DNA of 64,000 bases from Cohnella rhizoplanae (GTDB taxonomy: Bacteria; Bacillota; Bacilli; Paenibacillales; Paenibacillaceae): contig NZ_CAOJCN010000011.1 of the NCBI RefSeq assembly GCF_948329515.1, positions 162,882 to 226,881 of the forward strand, read 5' to 3'. The position numbers and the translations under genes were made by a program. The notes beneath the pieces are model-generated. The model did not search any database. It was not told where the DNA came from and saw only the letters and a list, made by a program, of their open reading frames with translations. Below, piece after piece: positions 53,132 to 61,705 of the stretch (within the stretch, counting starts at the first letter, position 1; every line of letters starts with the position of its first letter).

Positions 53132-55279
53132 ATGAACGGATCTAGCAAAAAGTTTAAGGTGCTGGTCGGATTAACTGCGGTAATGCTGGCTGTGGCTCCT
53201 TTTTCTGCAAGTGCAGCAACTACTACGAAAGCAGCCGCTCCAATGATAACCGCCGTGACGCAAGTCGTGAAGCCAATATATTTGAATAGCACAAGCTATA
53301 TAAACTTGGTGGATGTAGGACTATCTCCGGTTGATGGCGGACAGATTGCTGCATTTACATTAAGCATCTATAACGGCAGTTCAGCTTCTCTGGATCTCAC
53401 GAACTATTGGTTTAGGTTAGCTAACTTATCTGGCAGCACGTATTCCATCAAAACATCAGCGGCAGACGGTAAACTTACAAGGATCGCTCCGAACTCCAAA
53501 CTGATGATTACGCTGTATGCAACCGTAGGAGAATCAACGAAACTATCAGATCTTATTTTTAAAGTAGTCAAGTTCAACTTTAGTGTAGCCGGCTATGAGC
53601 AAGGCGTTGGTAGGTTTACATTCCCCAAAAACTTTAACAACGTGGTAGCGGCAGGTTCTTACAAATCGCTTTATTTTGCTACGACTATATTGAATTCAAA
53701 AGTAACGTCAGCTAAGATCGCAGCATCTGGCGACGAGGATCAACAGATAACGGTCAATTATGTATATAACAATATCGGAAAAAAAGCCGTAGCGCTTAGC
53801 AAATATAAATATTATCTCGTAACAGCAAGCGGAATTATGTATGAAGCGACGCCCTCAATCACGGAGGACCTGAGCATTCAGCCTTTGACACGCAAAGAGT
53901 TAAGCATAACTGCAACTGTTCCAAATTCTTTGGCAAAAACGGGATGGAAGTTGATGATACTGCGAGATAATGGAGGAGAAACGGCAGTTACGCTTCCGGT
54001 CGGAACCTACAATCTTTACTTCAGTACCAGTACGCCAACCACTTCATCGGCGGCTGACAACTTTACTTACACAAATACGGAAGGCAGCTACCATTACAAG
54101 CTTACGTCGCTGCTCAGAGAGCCTTGGAACAGCCAAGATGTACTTTCTGCGAGGATTCGTCTTACGAATAAATCGACAACGGCAGTATCCATTCCTAGCT
54201 TATCAGGATACTTCTATCTGGACGATAAAACGAAGCTGGATTTCAAGACGATTGCGGTTAACAATCAGTTCGGATTGAATGCAGGCGGCTATGTGGATCT
54301 TGATGTATACGCGAAGCTACCTTCTAACTTTAATTTTACGAAAGCTCAACTGATGTTGAACAACAAGGTAGATGACAAGACGACGACCAAGCTTGGGGAA
54401 CTGACAGGTACTTCGTACTTAGCTCAAATCCCGACGTATGCCGTAGATAAGGTTATGAACATTGATCGTGATGGCAGTAAGATGACAGCGGCGCTAAACA
54501 ATGTGAATGTATATAATACGACGACGAATAAGATCTTCTCAGTGCAAATGACGCTCACCAGCACGGAAAAGCGAACGATCGATCCGATCCGTCTGGTCGG
54601 GCTGTTCAAGAGCGACAACGGCGATATTTTTCCGGCAACCGCCACGATGGCAGAAGGACAAGTGAACGCTTCAAACAAAGCGTTGCTCACATTTACGGCG
54701 ACGGTACCGCAAAACTACGATACGAACAATCTGAAGTTGATTGTAGGAGAGGGTGTCACCGATACCAAGTATACGGATGCGAAGACGACCGCCGAAGGAT
54801 TCATTAATGCAGTCTCCTATGGTCTTCCGCAAGAACAGCGATTATACAGCGCTTATAAAGACATTAGTCTGTTACCGTATAAATTTTCAATAAATAAGAT
54901 TACTCCTACCCTACTTGGCGATGATGTCCAGTTGACATTGCTTTATAACTTAGATAAAGACGCAACTTACAATATTTATCCCACCGATCGCAAGCTCGTA
55001 ATGGAAGTCGTTGGCGTAGATACATCCAATGGCGCTGAGACCAATTATCTTAGTCAGGAATTGACGATTGAAGGAGATCCGGCAACGCCTACTCTTCATG
55101 CAGGATCAAATCAAGAGCTTGTTATAAAAAAAGCGAATCCAAACAATGGTTTTAATGGTGCACTTAAATATAAGTTAAGATTATATGAAAGTGTCCAAGG
55201 GGCAAAGAAACTCATTGCTGAACGAAATATTGATAATTGGTATATTCAAAACGATTGGACTGCAGACACGAACAGCTGA
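53132..55279 (+). CDS. Secreted protein of unknown function downstream of the S-layer gene
   Basis: I do not recognise the family. The 715-residue protein has a signal peptide (KKFKVLVGLTAVMLAVAPFSASA, 6-28) and then only beta-rich sequence. Four or five similar modules of roughly 130-150 residues seem to repeat, each with an F/L.L.I.N.S..S/T strand pattern and a P.....L.I.A.V. strand (for example APNSKLMITLYATV, TRKELSITATVPNS, NAGGYVDLDVYAKLPSN, NKALLTFTATVPQN). There is no SLH domain, sortase motif or membrane anchor. It lies between the S-layer gene and the glycan cluster, and its base composition is already more AT-rich. AGGAGGA precedes ATG 53132. It could be an S-layer-associated or export-related protein. 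Confidence 0.8.
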   Translation: MNGSSKKFKVLVGLTAVMLAVAPFSASAATTTKAAAPMITAVTQVVKPIYLNSTSYINLVDVGLSPVDGGQIAAFTLSIYNGSSASLDLTNYWFRLANLSGSTYSIKTSAADGKLTRIAPNSKLMITLYATVGESTKLSDLIFKVVKFNFSVAGYEQGVGRFTFPKNFNNVVAAGSYKSLYFATTILNSKVTSAKIAASGDEDQQITVNYVYNNIGKKAVALSKYKYYLVTASGIMYEATPSITEDLSIQPLTRKELSITATVPNSLAKTGWKLMILRDNGGETAVTLPVGTYNLYFSTSTPTTSSAADNFTYTNTEGSYHYKLTSLLREPWNSQDVLSARIRLTNKSTTAVSIPSLSGYFYLDDKTKLDFKTIAVNNQFGLNAGGYVDLDVYAKLPSNFNFTKAQLMLNNKVDDKTTTKLGELTGTSYLAQIPTYAVDKVMNIDRDGSKMTAALNNVNVYNTTTNKIFSVQMTLTSTEKRTIDPIRLVGLFKSDNGDIFPATATMAEGQVNASNKALLTFTATVPQNYDTNNLKLIVGEGVTDTKYTDAKTTAEGFINAVSYGLPQEQRLYSAYKDISLLPYKFSINKITPTLLGDDVQLTLLYNLDKDATYNIYPTDRKLVMEVVGVDTSNGAETNYLSQELTIEGDPATPTLHAGSNQELVIKKANPNNGFNGALKYKLRLYESVQGAKKLIAERNIDNWYIQNDWTADTNS

Positions 55280-55293
55280 TCGCTCTAACCTTT

Positions 55294-55328
55294 AACTGCC
55301 GGTATTCATCCTATACCGGCAGTTTTTT
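55294..55328 (+). terminator. Terminator of the unknown secreted protein gene
   Basis: A perfect 12-bp stem (AACTGCCGGTAT at 55294-55305 with ATACCGGCAGTT at 55313-55324), then T6 with the stem end. Confidence 0.93.
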
Positions 55329-55373
55329 ATTCACAAAACTGGAAAATACATTCCACCCGCTTGTCGGAAAATG

Positions 55374-55382
55374 TGATAAAAT
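55374..55382 (+). promoter_or_regulatory. Candidate extended -10 promoter of the glycan cluster
   Basis: TGATAAAAT matches an extended -10 element 35 nt before the first gene. No clear -35 is present. Confidence 0.4.
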
Positions 55383-55416
55383 AGAGATATCTATACCCGA
55401 ATGATGGTGAACGAGC

Positions 55417-56928
55417 ATGGAAGTGAATCGGATAGCACATGCCAAGAGCATGGCACAGTTGCGGATTAAGGCGGTAGGGAATGCTTCCAAGCAGAGGATC
55501 AAGATTGATAAGCTAAGAAGATTAATTCAGATTTCCTTTTTAACTGGCGAATATAGCTTATACATTCTGACGTTCTACTTGCTCATGTATCTAAAGGTAT
55601 TACCGGATTATCCTGCAGTCGATACGCTCAATCCGATACATTGGATTCGAGATGTTTACGTGTTCGATAAGTACTTGCTCTTTCTAGGCATGACTCTGCT
55701 TATTCACGGGTTTATTCGAGCGCAAGCCGTTCTTTTTTCAGGGAAAAGAGAGCGCGGGCTAACGGAGGAACTGCTGTTCTCTGCGAAAGCCACAAGTTAT
55801 GCGTTTCTCATGTCTATCGGTATTACCTTTCTGTTGAAAACGACGTTTATCTACTCCCGGGTGACGCTTGTTACGTTTGCTATCCTCATGCTCGTAGAGG
55901 CTGTGATATGGCGCGCCGCGCATAAATACACGAATCAGGCTATGAACGCCAAAGGCTACTTGCAGGACCGTGTTCTAATCGTAGGCGCAGGTAAGGTAGG
56001 TAACGAGCTGCATAAGGCCCTGGAGCAGGAACGAAGCCATAAATTCAAAGTCGTCGGTTATTTAGATGATTACAAGATCGGCTCGGAGGTCATCGGCAAG
56101 ACGACGGAGTTGGAAGCAGCCCTTCAGAATCAGCATATCGATATCGTGTACATCACGATTCCATCCGAGCGAAGCGTGATCGAATCGATTCTGCATACCA
56201 TTTACAAATACAATGTGGATATCCGGATTATTCCGGAAATGTTTGATCGCATATCTACCGTTTTCGCGTTTCACGCCGATTCTAGTCAGCCCTATATGGA
56301 AGTCGTCAAAACGCCGCTTAGAGGAATGAACATCGTATTGAAGAGGCTGTTTGATATCTTGATCAGCGCGATGTTGCTCATCCTATTAGCGCCCCTGTTC
56401 GCAGTTCTAGGATTGTGGACGAAGATCGATTCAAAAGGGCCCGTGTTTTTTAAACAGGTCAGGGTCGGTAAGAACGGCGTGCCGTTCTCCATGATCAAAT
56501 TCAGATCGATGCGTACCGATGCGGAGCGGTTGAGAGAACGCTTGGATACGTCGAATGAAGTCAGTGGAGGGCCTGCATTTAAGCTGAAGGACGATCCCAG
56601 AGTTACGCGCACGGGCCGGTGGCTACGCAAATACTCGCTAGATGAGCTGCCGCAGCTCTGGAACGTACTGAGGGGCGATATGAGCTTGATCGGACCGAGG
56701 CCGCCGCTGCCCGATGAAGTCGCCCAATATACCAATTATCATTGGCGGCGCATGGACGTCTTGCCAGGTATGACCGGGCTATGGCAGGTAAGCGGCCGCA
56801 GCGATCTGAATTTCGAAGAGTGGATCAATCTGGATATTCAGTATATCGAGCGTTGGAGTATTGCGCTTGAGATGAAAATATTGCTAAAAACAGTTCCTGT
56901 CGTCATAAGAGGCACGGGAGCGTATTGA
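55417..56928 (+). CDS. Initiating sugar transferase (polyprenyl glycosylphosphotransferase)
   Basis: This membrane enzyme starts a glycan by transferring a sugar-1-phosphate, usually Glc or Gal, to undecaprenyl phosphate. The 503 residues have four N-terminal membrane helices (about 40-170), a Rossmann-like domain (RVLIVGAGKVGNELHKALE, about 186-204) and a C-terminal WbaP/WsaP-type catalytic domain (about 305-503). The last contains KRLFDILISAMLLILLAP, MIKFRSMRTDAERL, the Asp-Glu motif YSLDELPQLWNVLRGDMSLI and GMTGLWQVSGRSDL. This chemistry is independent of TagO, so the window has two glycan-initiating enzymes. It is the first gene of the cluster next to the S-layer gene. The ribosome site (TGGTGA) is weak. 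Confidence 0.93.
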   Translation: MEVNRIAHAKSMAQLRIKAVGNASKQRIKIDKLRRLIQISFLTGEYSLYILTFYLLMYLKVLPDYPAVDTLNPIHWIRDVYVFDKYLLFLGMTLLIHGFIRAQAVLFSGKRERGLTEELLFSAKATSYAFLMSIGITFLLKTTFIYSRVTLVTFAILMLVEAVIWRAAHKYTNQAMNAKGYLQDRVLIVGAGKVGNELHKALEQERSHKFKVVGYLDDYKIGSEVIGKTTELEAALQNQHIDIVYITIPSERSVIESILHTIYKYNVDIRIIPEMFDRISTVFAFHADSSQPYMEVVKTPLRGMNIVLKRLFDILISAMLLILLAPLFAVLGLWTKIDSKGPVFFKQVRVGKNGVPFSMIKFRSMRTDAERLRERLDTSNEVSGGPAFKLKDDPRVTRTGRWLRKYSLDELPQLWNVLRGDMSLIGPRPPLPDEVAQYTNYHWRRMDVLPGMTGLWQVSGRSDLNFEEWINLDIQYIERWSIALEMKILLKTVPVVIRGTGAY

Positions 56929-56943
56929 TGAGGAGTGGCAGCG

Positions 56944-59361
56944 TTGAAGCGTCAAGAGAAGTCGGGATTTAGAGAATGGTTTGCGTGGGCATGGATCGCG
57001 TTTATCTTGTTTATCGCGATGTTTAAAAACGGCATCTTCCTCGGCTTTGGCCTCCATAGCCCTAACCAATACCAATTCGAGAGTCCGGCTATGCTGACGT
57101 TAATCGTCTCCGCCTTCGTGACTTTGTGGCTCATCGTGCAGATGAGTGCGAGCACTTTCGAATGGACGAGAGCCAATCTAATCATGAGCGCTCTAGCGCT
57201 GTTGTTACCGCTCGTTTACCTCGTAAGTTCATTTCAAGCCTTTTCTCCCTACATGGCTAAGATCGGGATTCTTATACACTTGGCTCTGTTCTTGTTTTAT
57301 GCAGCCGGTACATTCTGGTCCAGATCCAATCAACTGACTGAGCGGTTCCCGCTAGTATTTTTAATATTTGGTTATCTCCTCGTCGCATACGGGTTTCTCA
57401 CGATGTTCGGCAATGCGTATATGCTGGATTCCTTAACGCCTCAAGATGGGATTCGGATCACTTCCGTCTTCCAATATGCGAACGCATATGCCGTGCTGTT
57501 GCTCATCATGTGGATCATCATGCTCATAGAGATTAGCCGAACGACTCGCAGGGGCCTCCAGATATTCCATGGCATCATGCTGGTGCCCGTGTTGGTGTCC
57601 TTTTTTCTCACGCTATCTCGGGGCGCGCTCGTCGTGCTCCCGATTATCGCGATCGTGACGTTGGCCATGCTCCGGTTGAAGCTGCAGATTAAGATGATCC
57701 TTTACTCCGTAATTGGCATGGGAATTGCGCTTCTAATTTACTCTAAGTTAGCCGACCGAGGCATCGAAGTCGTCACTGGCATCCAGGCCGCTATTGCGGC
57801 TGAGCAGCCGTACGATACGGTATCGATCTTCTCCGGAGACGCTATAGGATATTGGGCAATTCTGATTGTTGCCTCCCTCGCCATGGGTGCTATAACCTAT
57901 GCAATAGAGAGATACATAGAGCCTAGGTTGCAGGAGAAGGTCGGCAATCGAGCCTCCAACCGCTCCGGCATTTGGCTGCCGATCGGACTCCTCGTATTAT
58001 TTATCCTAGGAGCCGCAGCCGTACTGTCCGATACGATGGTCAAGCTGCTGCCGCCGGTACTTCGCAACCGCATTGAAGGCGTTAATCTTGAAACGCATAG
58101 CGTTTACGAGCGTCTAAGAATGTATAAGAATGCCATTCAGTTGTGGAAAGACTACCCGGTGTTCGGAGGGGGCAGCGGAGCCTGGGAGGCATCCTATGAA
58201 AAATATCAATCCTACCCCTACCTCAGTGCACAGACGCATAGCTTTATTACCCAACTACTCGTCGAAGTCGGCATTGTCGGCGCGGTTGCGATACTTGGTC
58301 TTATCCTATATTCGCTCATCTCCTTTGCAATTAAGTATCGCAGAATGTCCGAAGAGCTGCGAAATAAGTATATTTTCTACTTCATCGTACCGATTACGAT
58401 TCTATTGCACGCATCGATCGACTTTGAAATGAGCTACCTGCTGTATGACATTCTAGTCTTTCTATGTCTCGGCGTGCTTGGCGGCGCGCTGTCGCCGGTC
58501 AAGCAATGGGGGGAGAAGCAGGCTCGTCAGTTAAAAATAGCAGGCTCTAGTATTCTGGCGGCGCTTGGCGTAGGACTGATCGTCATCGCTAGCTTGCGGC
58601 TTTATAGCTCCAATCAGATCGAAAATGCGAACGATGCTTATGCGCAGCAGAGACCGTTCAATGAGATTGTCGATCTACTGGAGCAAGGCCTGAAGGTTAC
58701 AGCCGGACACCCCGTGCTGCTGCAGCAGTTAACCAGCTGGAACTATCAAGCGTATGACCAGTCCGAGGACGAGAGTTATCTGGTAGAAGCGGAGAAGTAT
58801 CTGCAGAAGCTTGTAAAAACTGAACCCTATTATCGTCCGGGTATAGACCTGGATTATACCATTCAGCTGGTACGTGGCAACCAAGATGGTGCCATTCAAA
58901 TTATGCAGAAGGCCGTCGCGCAATATCCATTTGAACAAACCTTTTATGATCGCCTGGAGACGACGCTGCTCGCGAAGTGGGAGCAACAGACGCAAGCGAA
59001 CGATGTCGAAGGCGCCAAGACAACGGCTGCTTCTATCATGGAGTATTACAGCAAGGTCCTTGAACAGGAGCGGATCGTACAGGAGTTGCCGAAAACCGTT
59101 GAAGTTAATCGGGTATTCGCCATCTCAAGTGCAACAAGGCTGGCAGCGGGCGAAGTCACCTTTAGTGCAGGGGATTATGCTCAAGCAACTGAAATATTAA
59201 AGCCGACCGTGCAAGAAGATCTGAGTGCGGAAACCAATCGCAAGGTGGCCAGATACTACCTGGCTTCGCTCAGAAAGCAAGGGCAAGATGATCAGGCGTT
59301 GTATGAGAAGCTAGTAGCTGTGGATGCCAATGAAGCGGGCCAACTAGATCAGCTCAATTAG
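56944..59361 (+). CDS. O-antigen-ligase/polymerase-like membrane protein with TPR-like tail
   Basis: This 805-residue protein has about twelve membrane helices (to about residue 555) and a Wzy_C-type periplasmic-loop region near 370-435 (GVNLETHSVYERLRMYKNA, PVFGGGSGAWEASYEKY). A helical C-terminal tail (about 565-805) has tetratricopeptide-like features (LEQGLKVTAGHPVLLQQLTS, AEKYLQKLVKTEPYYRPG). Proteins of this layout polymerise glycans or transfer them to lipid or protein. In S-layer glycosylation clusters such a protein is the proposed oligosaccharyltransferase. TTG 56944 is chosen because AGGAG is 8 nt upstream; GTG 56935 lies inside that ribosome site. It follows the sugar transferase by 15 bp. 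Confidence 0.88.
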   Translation: MKRQEKSGFREWFAWAWIAFILFIAMFKNGIFLGFGLHSPNQYQFESPAMLTLIVSAFVTLWLIVQMSASTFEWTRANLIMSALALLLPLVYLVSSFQAFSPYMAKIGILIHLALFLFYAAGTFWSRSNQLTERFPLVFLIFGYLLVAYGFLTMFGNAYMLDSLTPQDGIRITSVFQYANAYAVLLLIMWIIMLIEISRTTRRGLQIFHGIMLVPVLVSFFLTLSRGALVVLPIIAIVTLAMLRLKLQIKMILYSVIGMGIALLIYSKLADRGIEVVTGIQAAIAAEQPYDTVSIFSGDAIGYWAILIVASLAMGAITYAIERYIEPRLQEKVGNRASNRSGIWLPIGLLVLFILGAAAVLSDTMVKLLPPVLRNRIEGVNLETHSVYERLRMYKNAIQLWKDYPVFGGGSGAWEASYEKYQSYPYLSAQTHSFITQLLVEVGIVGAVAILGLILYSLISFAIKYRRMSEELRNKYIFYFIVPITILLHASIDFEMSYLLYDILVFLCLGVLGGALSPVKQWGEKQARQLKIAGSSILAALGVGLIVIASLRLYSSNQIENANDAYAQQRPFNEIVDLLEQGLKVTAGHPVLLQQLTSWNYQAYDQSEDESYLVEAEKYLQKLVKTEPYYRPGIDLDYTIQLVRGNQDGAIQIMQKAVAQYPFEQTFYDRLETTLLAKWEQQTQANDVEGAKTTAASIMEYYSKVLEQERIVQELPKTVEVNRVFAISSATRLAAGEVTFSAGDYAQATEILKPTVQEDLSAETNRKVARYYLASLRKQGQDDQALYEKLVAVDANEAGQLDQLN

Positions 59362-59376
59362 AAAGGAGGGATAGCG

Positions 59377-60354
59377 GTGAAAATATCAGTTATCCTGCCG
59401 ACTCTGAATGCAGAAAAATACTTGGTAAAGCTGATTGGCAAGCTGCAGGAACAGACTGTCCGTCCGCATGAAATTATCGTCGTAGATTCCCGTTCAGACG
59501 ATGGGACCCTACTCATGTCTAAAAGACTAGGCACTAGAGTAATGTCCGTAGAACGTAAGGACTTCGACCACGGCGGGACGAGAAATCTCGCTGCGCAAAA
59601 GGCGACTGGCGATGTAATCGTCTTTATGACCCAGGATGCAGTGCCGCATCATGAGAGATTCCTAGAAGAGATTATAGCGCCATTCGCGGATACTAGAGTG
59701 GCTGCCGTCTGCGGCAGACAGATCGCGAGATCCGACTCCAACGTGCTCGAGCAAATGACGCGTGATATTAACTACCCGGAATTGTATATCCATAAAACCT
59801 TAGCCGATCTGGATCGATTCGGTATTAAGCTGTTTTTCTTTACAAATGTGTGCTCGGCTATTCGAAGAGATACTTTCCTGCAGCTGGGAGGATTTCCGGC
59901 CCCGATCATATTAAATGAGGACATGATGATTGCAGCCAAGTGCATTACCAATGGGTACGCGGTTGTGTACAACCCACGCGCAAGCGTCATACACTCGCAT
60001 GACTACAGCTTAAAAAAGCAATTCAAGCGCAACTTCGATATCGGCGTATCCATGCGGATGAACGAATGGATCTTTCAATATGCGCGTGCGGAGAAGGAAG
60101 GCGGCAGGCTCGTTAAGGAACAGCTTGGGCGCTTGTGGAAACAGGGGGATTGGAAGTGGATCCCGAAGTGGATTGGAGAAGCAGCTGCAAAATACGCAGG
60201 CTACCGCTTGGGCGTGTCCTATAAAAAGCTGCCAGTCATGTTCAGAAGACGCTTCAGCATGCACCCAGGTTTCTGGTCAAATTACGACAAGTCGCAAATC
60301 GTGCGGGAGCCCGTAATCTTCAAGGCCGAAGCACAATCGGTCAGCAATCATTGA
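59377..60354 (+). CDS. Family 2 glycosyltransferase, possibly a rhamnosyltransferase
   Basis: This cytoplasmic GT-A enzyme extends the lipid-linked glycan. The 325 residues start ISVILPTLNAEKYL (3-16), with a VVDSRSDDGT nucleotide loop (35-44) and FDHGGTRNLAAQKATGD (63-79), a segment common in rhamnosyltransferase-like members. A TQDAVP acidic site (85-90) and ILNEDMMIAAKC (about 178-189) follow. The sugar cannot be told from sequence, and no dTDP-rhamnose genes are in the window. GTG 59377 has AAAGGAGG at ideal spacing. It belongs to the same operon as its neighbours. Confidence 0.9.
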   Translation: MKISVILPTLNAEKYLVKLIGKLQEQTVRPHEIIVVDSRSDDGTLLMSKRLGTRVMSVERKDFDHGGTRNLAAQKATGDVIVFMTQDAVPHHERFLEEIIAPFADTRVAAVCGRQIARSDSNVLEQMTRDINYPELYIHKTLADLDRFGIKLFFFTNVCSAIRRDTFLQLGGFPAPIILNEDMMIAAKCITNGYAVVYNPRASVIHSHDYSLKKQFKRNFDIGVSMRMNEWIFQYARAEKEGGRLVKEQLGRLWKQGDWKWIPKWIGEAAAKYAGYRLGVSYKKLPVMFRRRFSMHPGFWSNYDKSQIVREPVIFKAEAQSVSNH

Positions 60355-60372
60355 GCGGAGAGGATGTTCACC

Positions 60373-60864
60373 ATGAATCGATATACCAAGATCTTCGGCA
60401 TACTCGTCGCTGCCTCAGTCGTCGCCGGGGGCGTCAACTGGTACCAATCTGCCTATGCAGACGTTCAACAGACGACGCCAGGGCTCTCCGATGACCCGAT
60501 CGTGACTAAAAGTTACGTGGATCAGAAGATTGCAGAGTTGGCGAATGGCGGCACAACAGGCGGGAATACAAGCACGGAATCAGCGAGCGCTAAGCTCGAA
60601 GTCGTCACCGTACCGCTCGGTAACAAGCTGATGGTAAGTGCCGGTGGAGAGATCGTCGTACGCACAGGTAAAGCTGTAGCCTATAGTTCTGATACAAACG
60701 GTCTATCAGACCTTACAGCTGGTGCTGATATTGCTTCCGGTATGCCGATCGCCACAAATCATTTGATTTTGTTTCCACGAGACGGAAGAGGCATTGAGCC
60801 CGATCCGAAGCAGAAGAATGGGCTGACGGTGTTGGTGCGTGGGGAGTATACCCTTCAGAAGTAG
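60373..60864 (+). CDS. Small secreted protein of unknown function in the glycan cluster
   Basis: This 163-residue protein has a signal peptide (KIFGILVAASVVAGGVNWYQSAYA, about 6-29), a short VTKSYVDQKIAEL helix (about 44-56), a Gly/Thr/Ser linker, and a compact beta-rich domain (about 72-160: VVTVPLGNKLMVSAGGEIVVRTG). I do not recognise the family. ATG 60373 is preferred to ATG 60364 because GGAGAGG directly abuts the first. It sits between a glycosyltransferase and an ABC exporter and ends just before base composition drops, so it may be the last gene of the older part of the cluster. Confidence 0.75.
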   Translation: MNRYTKIFGILVAASVVAGGVNWYQSAYADVQQTTPGLSDDPIVTKSYVDQKIAELANGGTTGGNTSTESASAKLEVVTVPLGNKLMVSAGGEIVVRTGKAVAYSSDTNGLSDLTAGADIASGMPIATNHLILFPRDGRGIEPDPKQKNGLTVLVRGEYTLQK

Positions 60865-60893
60865 CTTTATGAATTTAAGTAAGGGGAAAGAAA

Positions 60894-61691
60894 ATGACTT
60901 TATTAAGGTACTTTAGGGATATCATTAGAAACTACAAACTAATACTCCAACTAGCAAAAAGAGATGTAACATCAAGGTACTTAGGTTCATCGTTAGGCGG
61001 GATTTGGGCTTTTATTCACCCGATGCTTTTAACATTAACATATTGGGTTGTATTCCAAGTCGGCTTTAGATCTTTTCCCGTCGGCGATGTGCCTTTTATT
61101 TTATGGTTATTAGCCGGGATAGTCCCGTGGTTCTTTTTCTCTGAAAGCCTCTCGTCAGCTACTTCTGCAATAGAACAAAGCAGTTTTCTCGTCAAAAAAG
61201 TTGTTTTCAAAGTTCAACTTCTACCTATCGTCAAAATCATAGCTGCTCTAAGTATTAATGTGTTTTTTATAATTCTTACAATAGTTGTTTATTTATTGTA
61301 TGGATACTCTTTGAATTTTTATTTACTGCAAATAGTTTATTACATGATTTGTTTAACCCTCTTCACTATAGGTTTATCCTGGATAACATCAGCACTAAAT
61401 GTATTTTTTAAAGATGTCGGGCAAATTGTTAGTATAATATTGCAGTTTGGATTTTGGTTAACTCCAATATTCTGGTCCTTTTCATTAGTGCCATTGAAAT
61501 ATCGGATTATATTTGAAGTTAATCCGTTGTTTTATATAATCCAAGGCTTTCGTGATACATTTGTTGATCAAGTGTGGTTCTGGGAGCATTACAAACAAAC
61601 TCCATACTTTTGGTTCCTAACTCTATTTTTTCTGGTTTTTGGTTCTTACCTATTTAAAAAATTGCGTCCGCATTTTTCGGATGTACTTTAG
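60894..61691 (+). CDS. wzm: ABC-2 type polysaccharide exporter permease (Wzm/TagG family)
   Basis: This is the membrane half of an ABC transporter that flips or exports lipid-linked polysaccharide. The 265 residues hold six hydrophobic helices. The N-terminal amphipathic region AKRDVTSRYLGSSLGGIWAF (about 22-41) is the hallmark of Wzm/TagG permeases, and FWLTPIFWSF lies near 186. It pairs with the Wzt-type ATPase 14 bp downstream. It is markedly AT-rich compared with everything before 60,880, suggesting separate acquisition. Confidence 0.93.
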   Translation: MTLLRYFRDIIRNYKLILQLAKRDVTSRYLGSSLGGIWAFIHPMLLTLTYWVVFQVGFRSFPVGDVPFILWLLAGIVPWFFFSESLSSATSAIEQSSFLVKKVVFKVQLLPIVKIIAALSINVFFIILTIVVYLLYGYSLNFYLLQIVYYMICLTLFTIGLSWITSALNVFFKDVGQIVSIILQFGFWLTPIFWSFSLVPLKYRIIFEVNPLFYIIQGFRDTFVDQVWFWEHYKQTPYFWFLTLFFLVFGSYLFKKLRPHFSDVL

Positions 61692-61705
61692 TAGGAGTTA
61701 AACTT

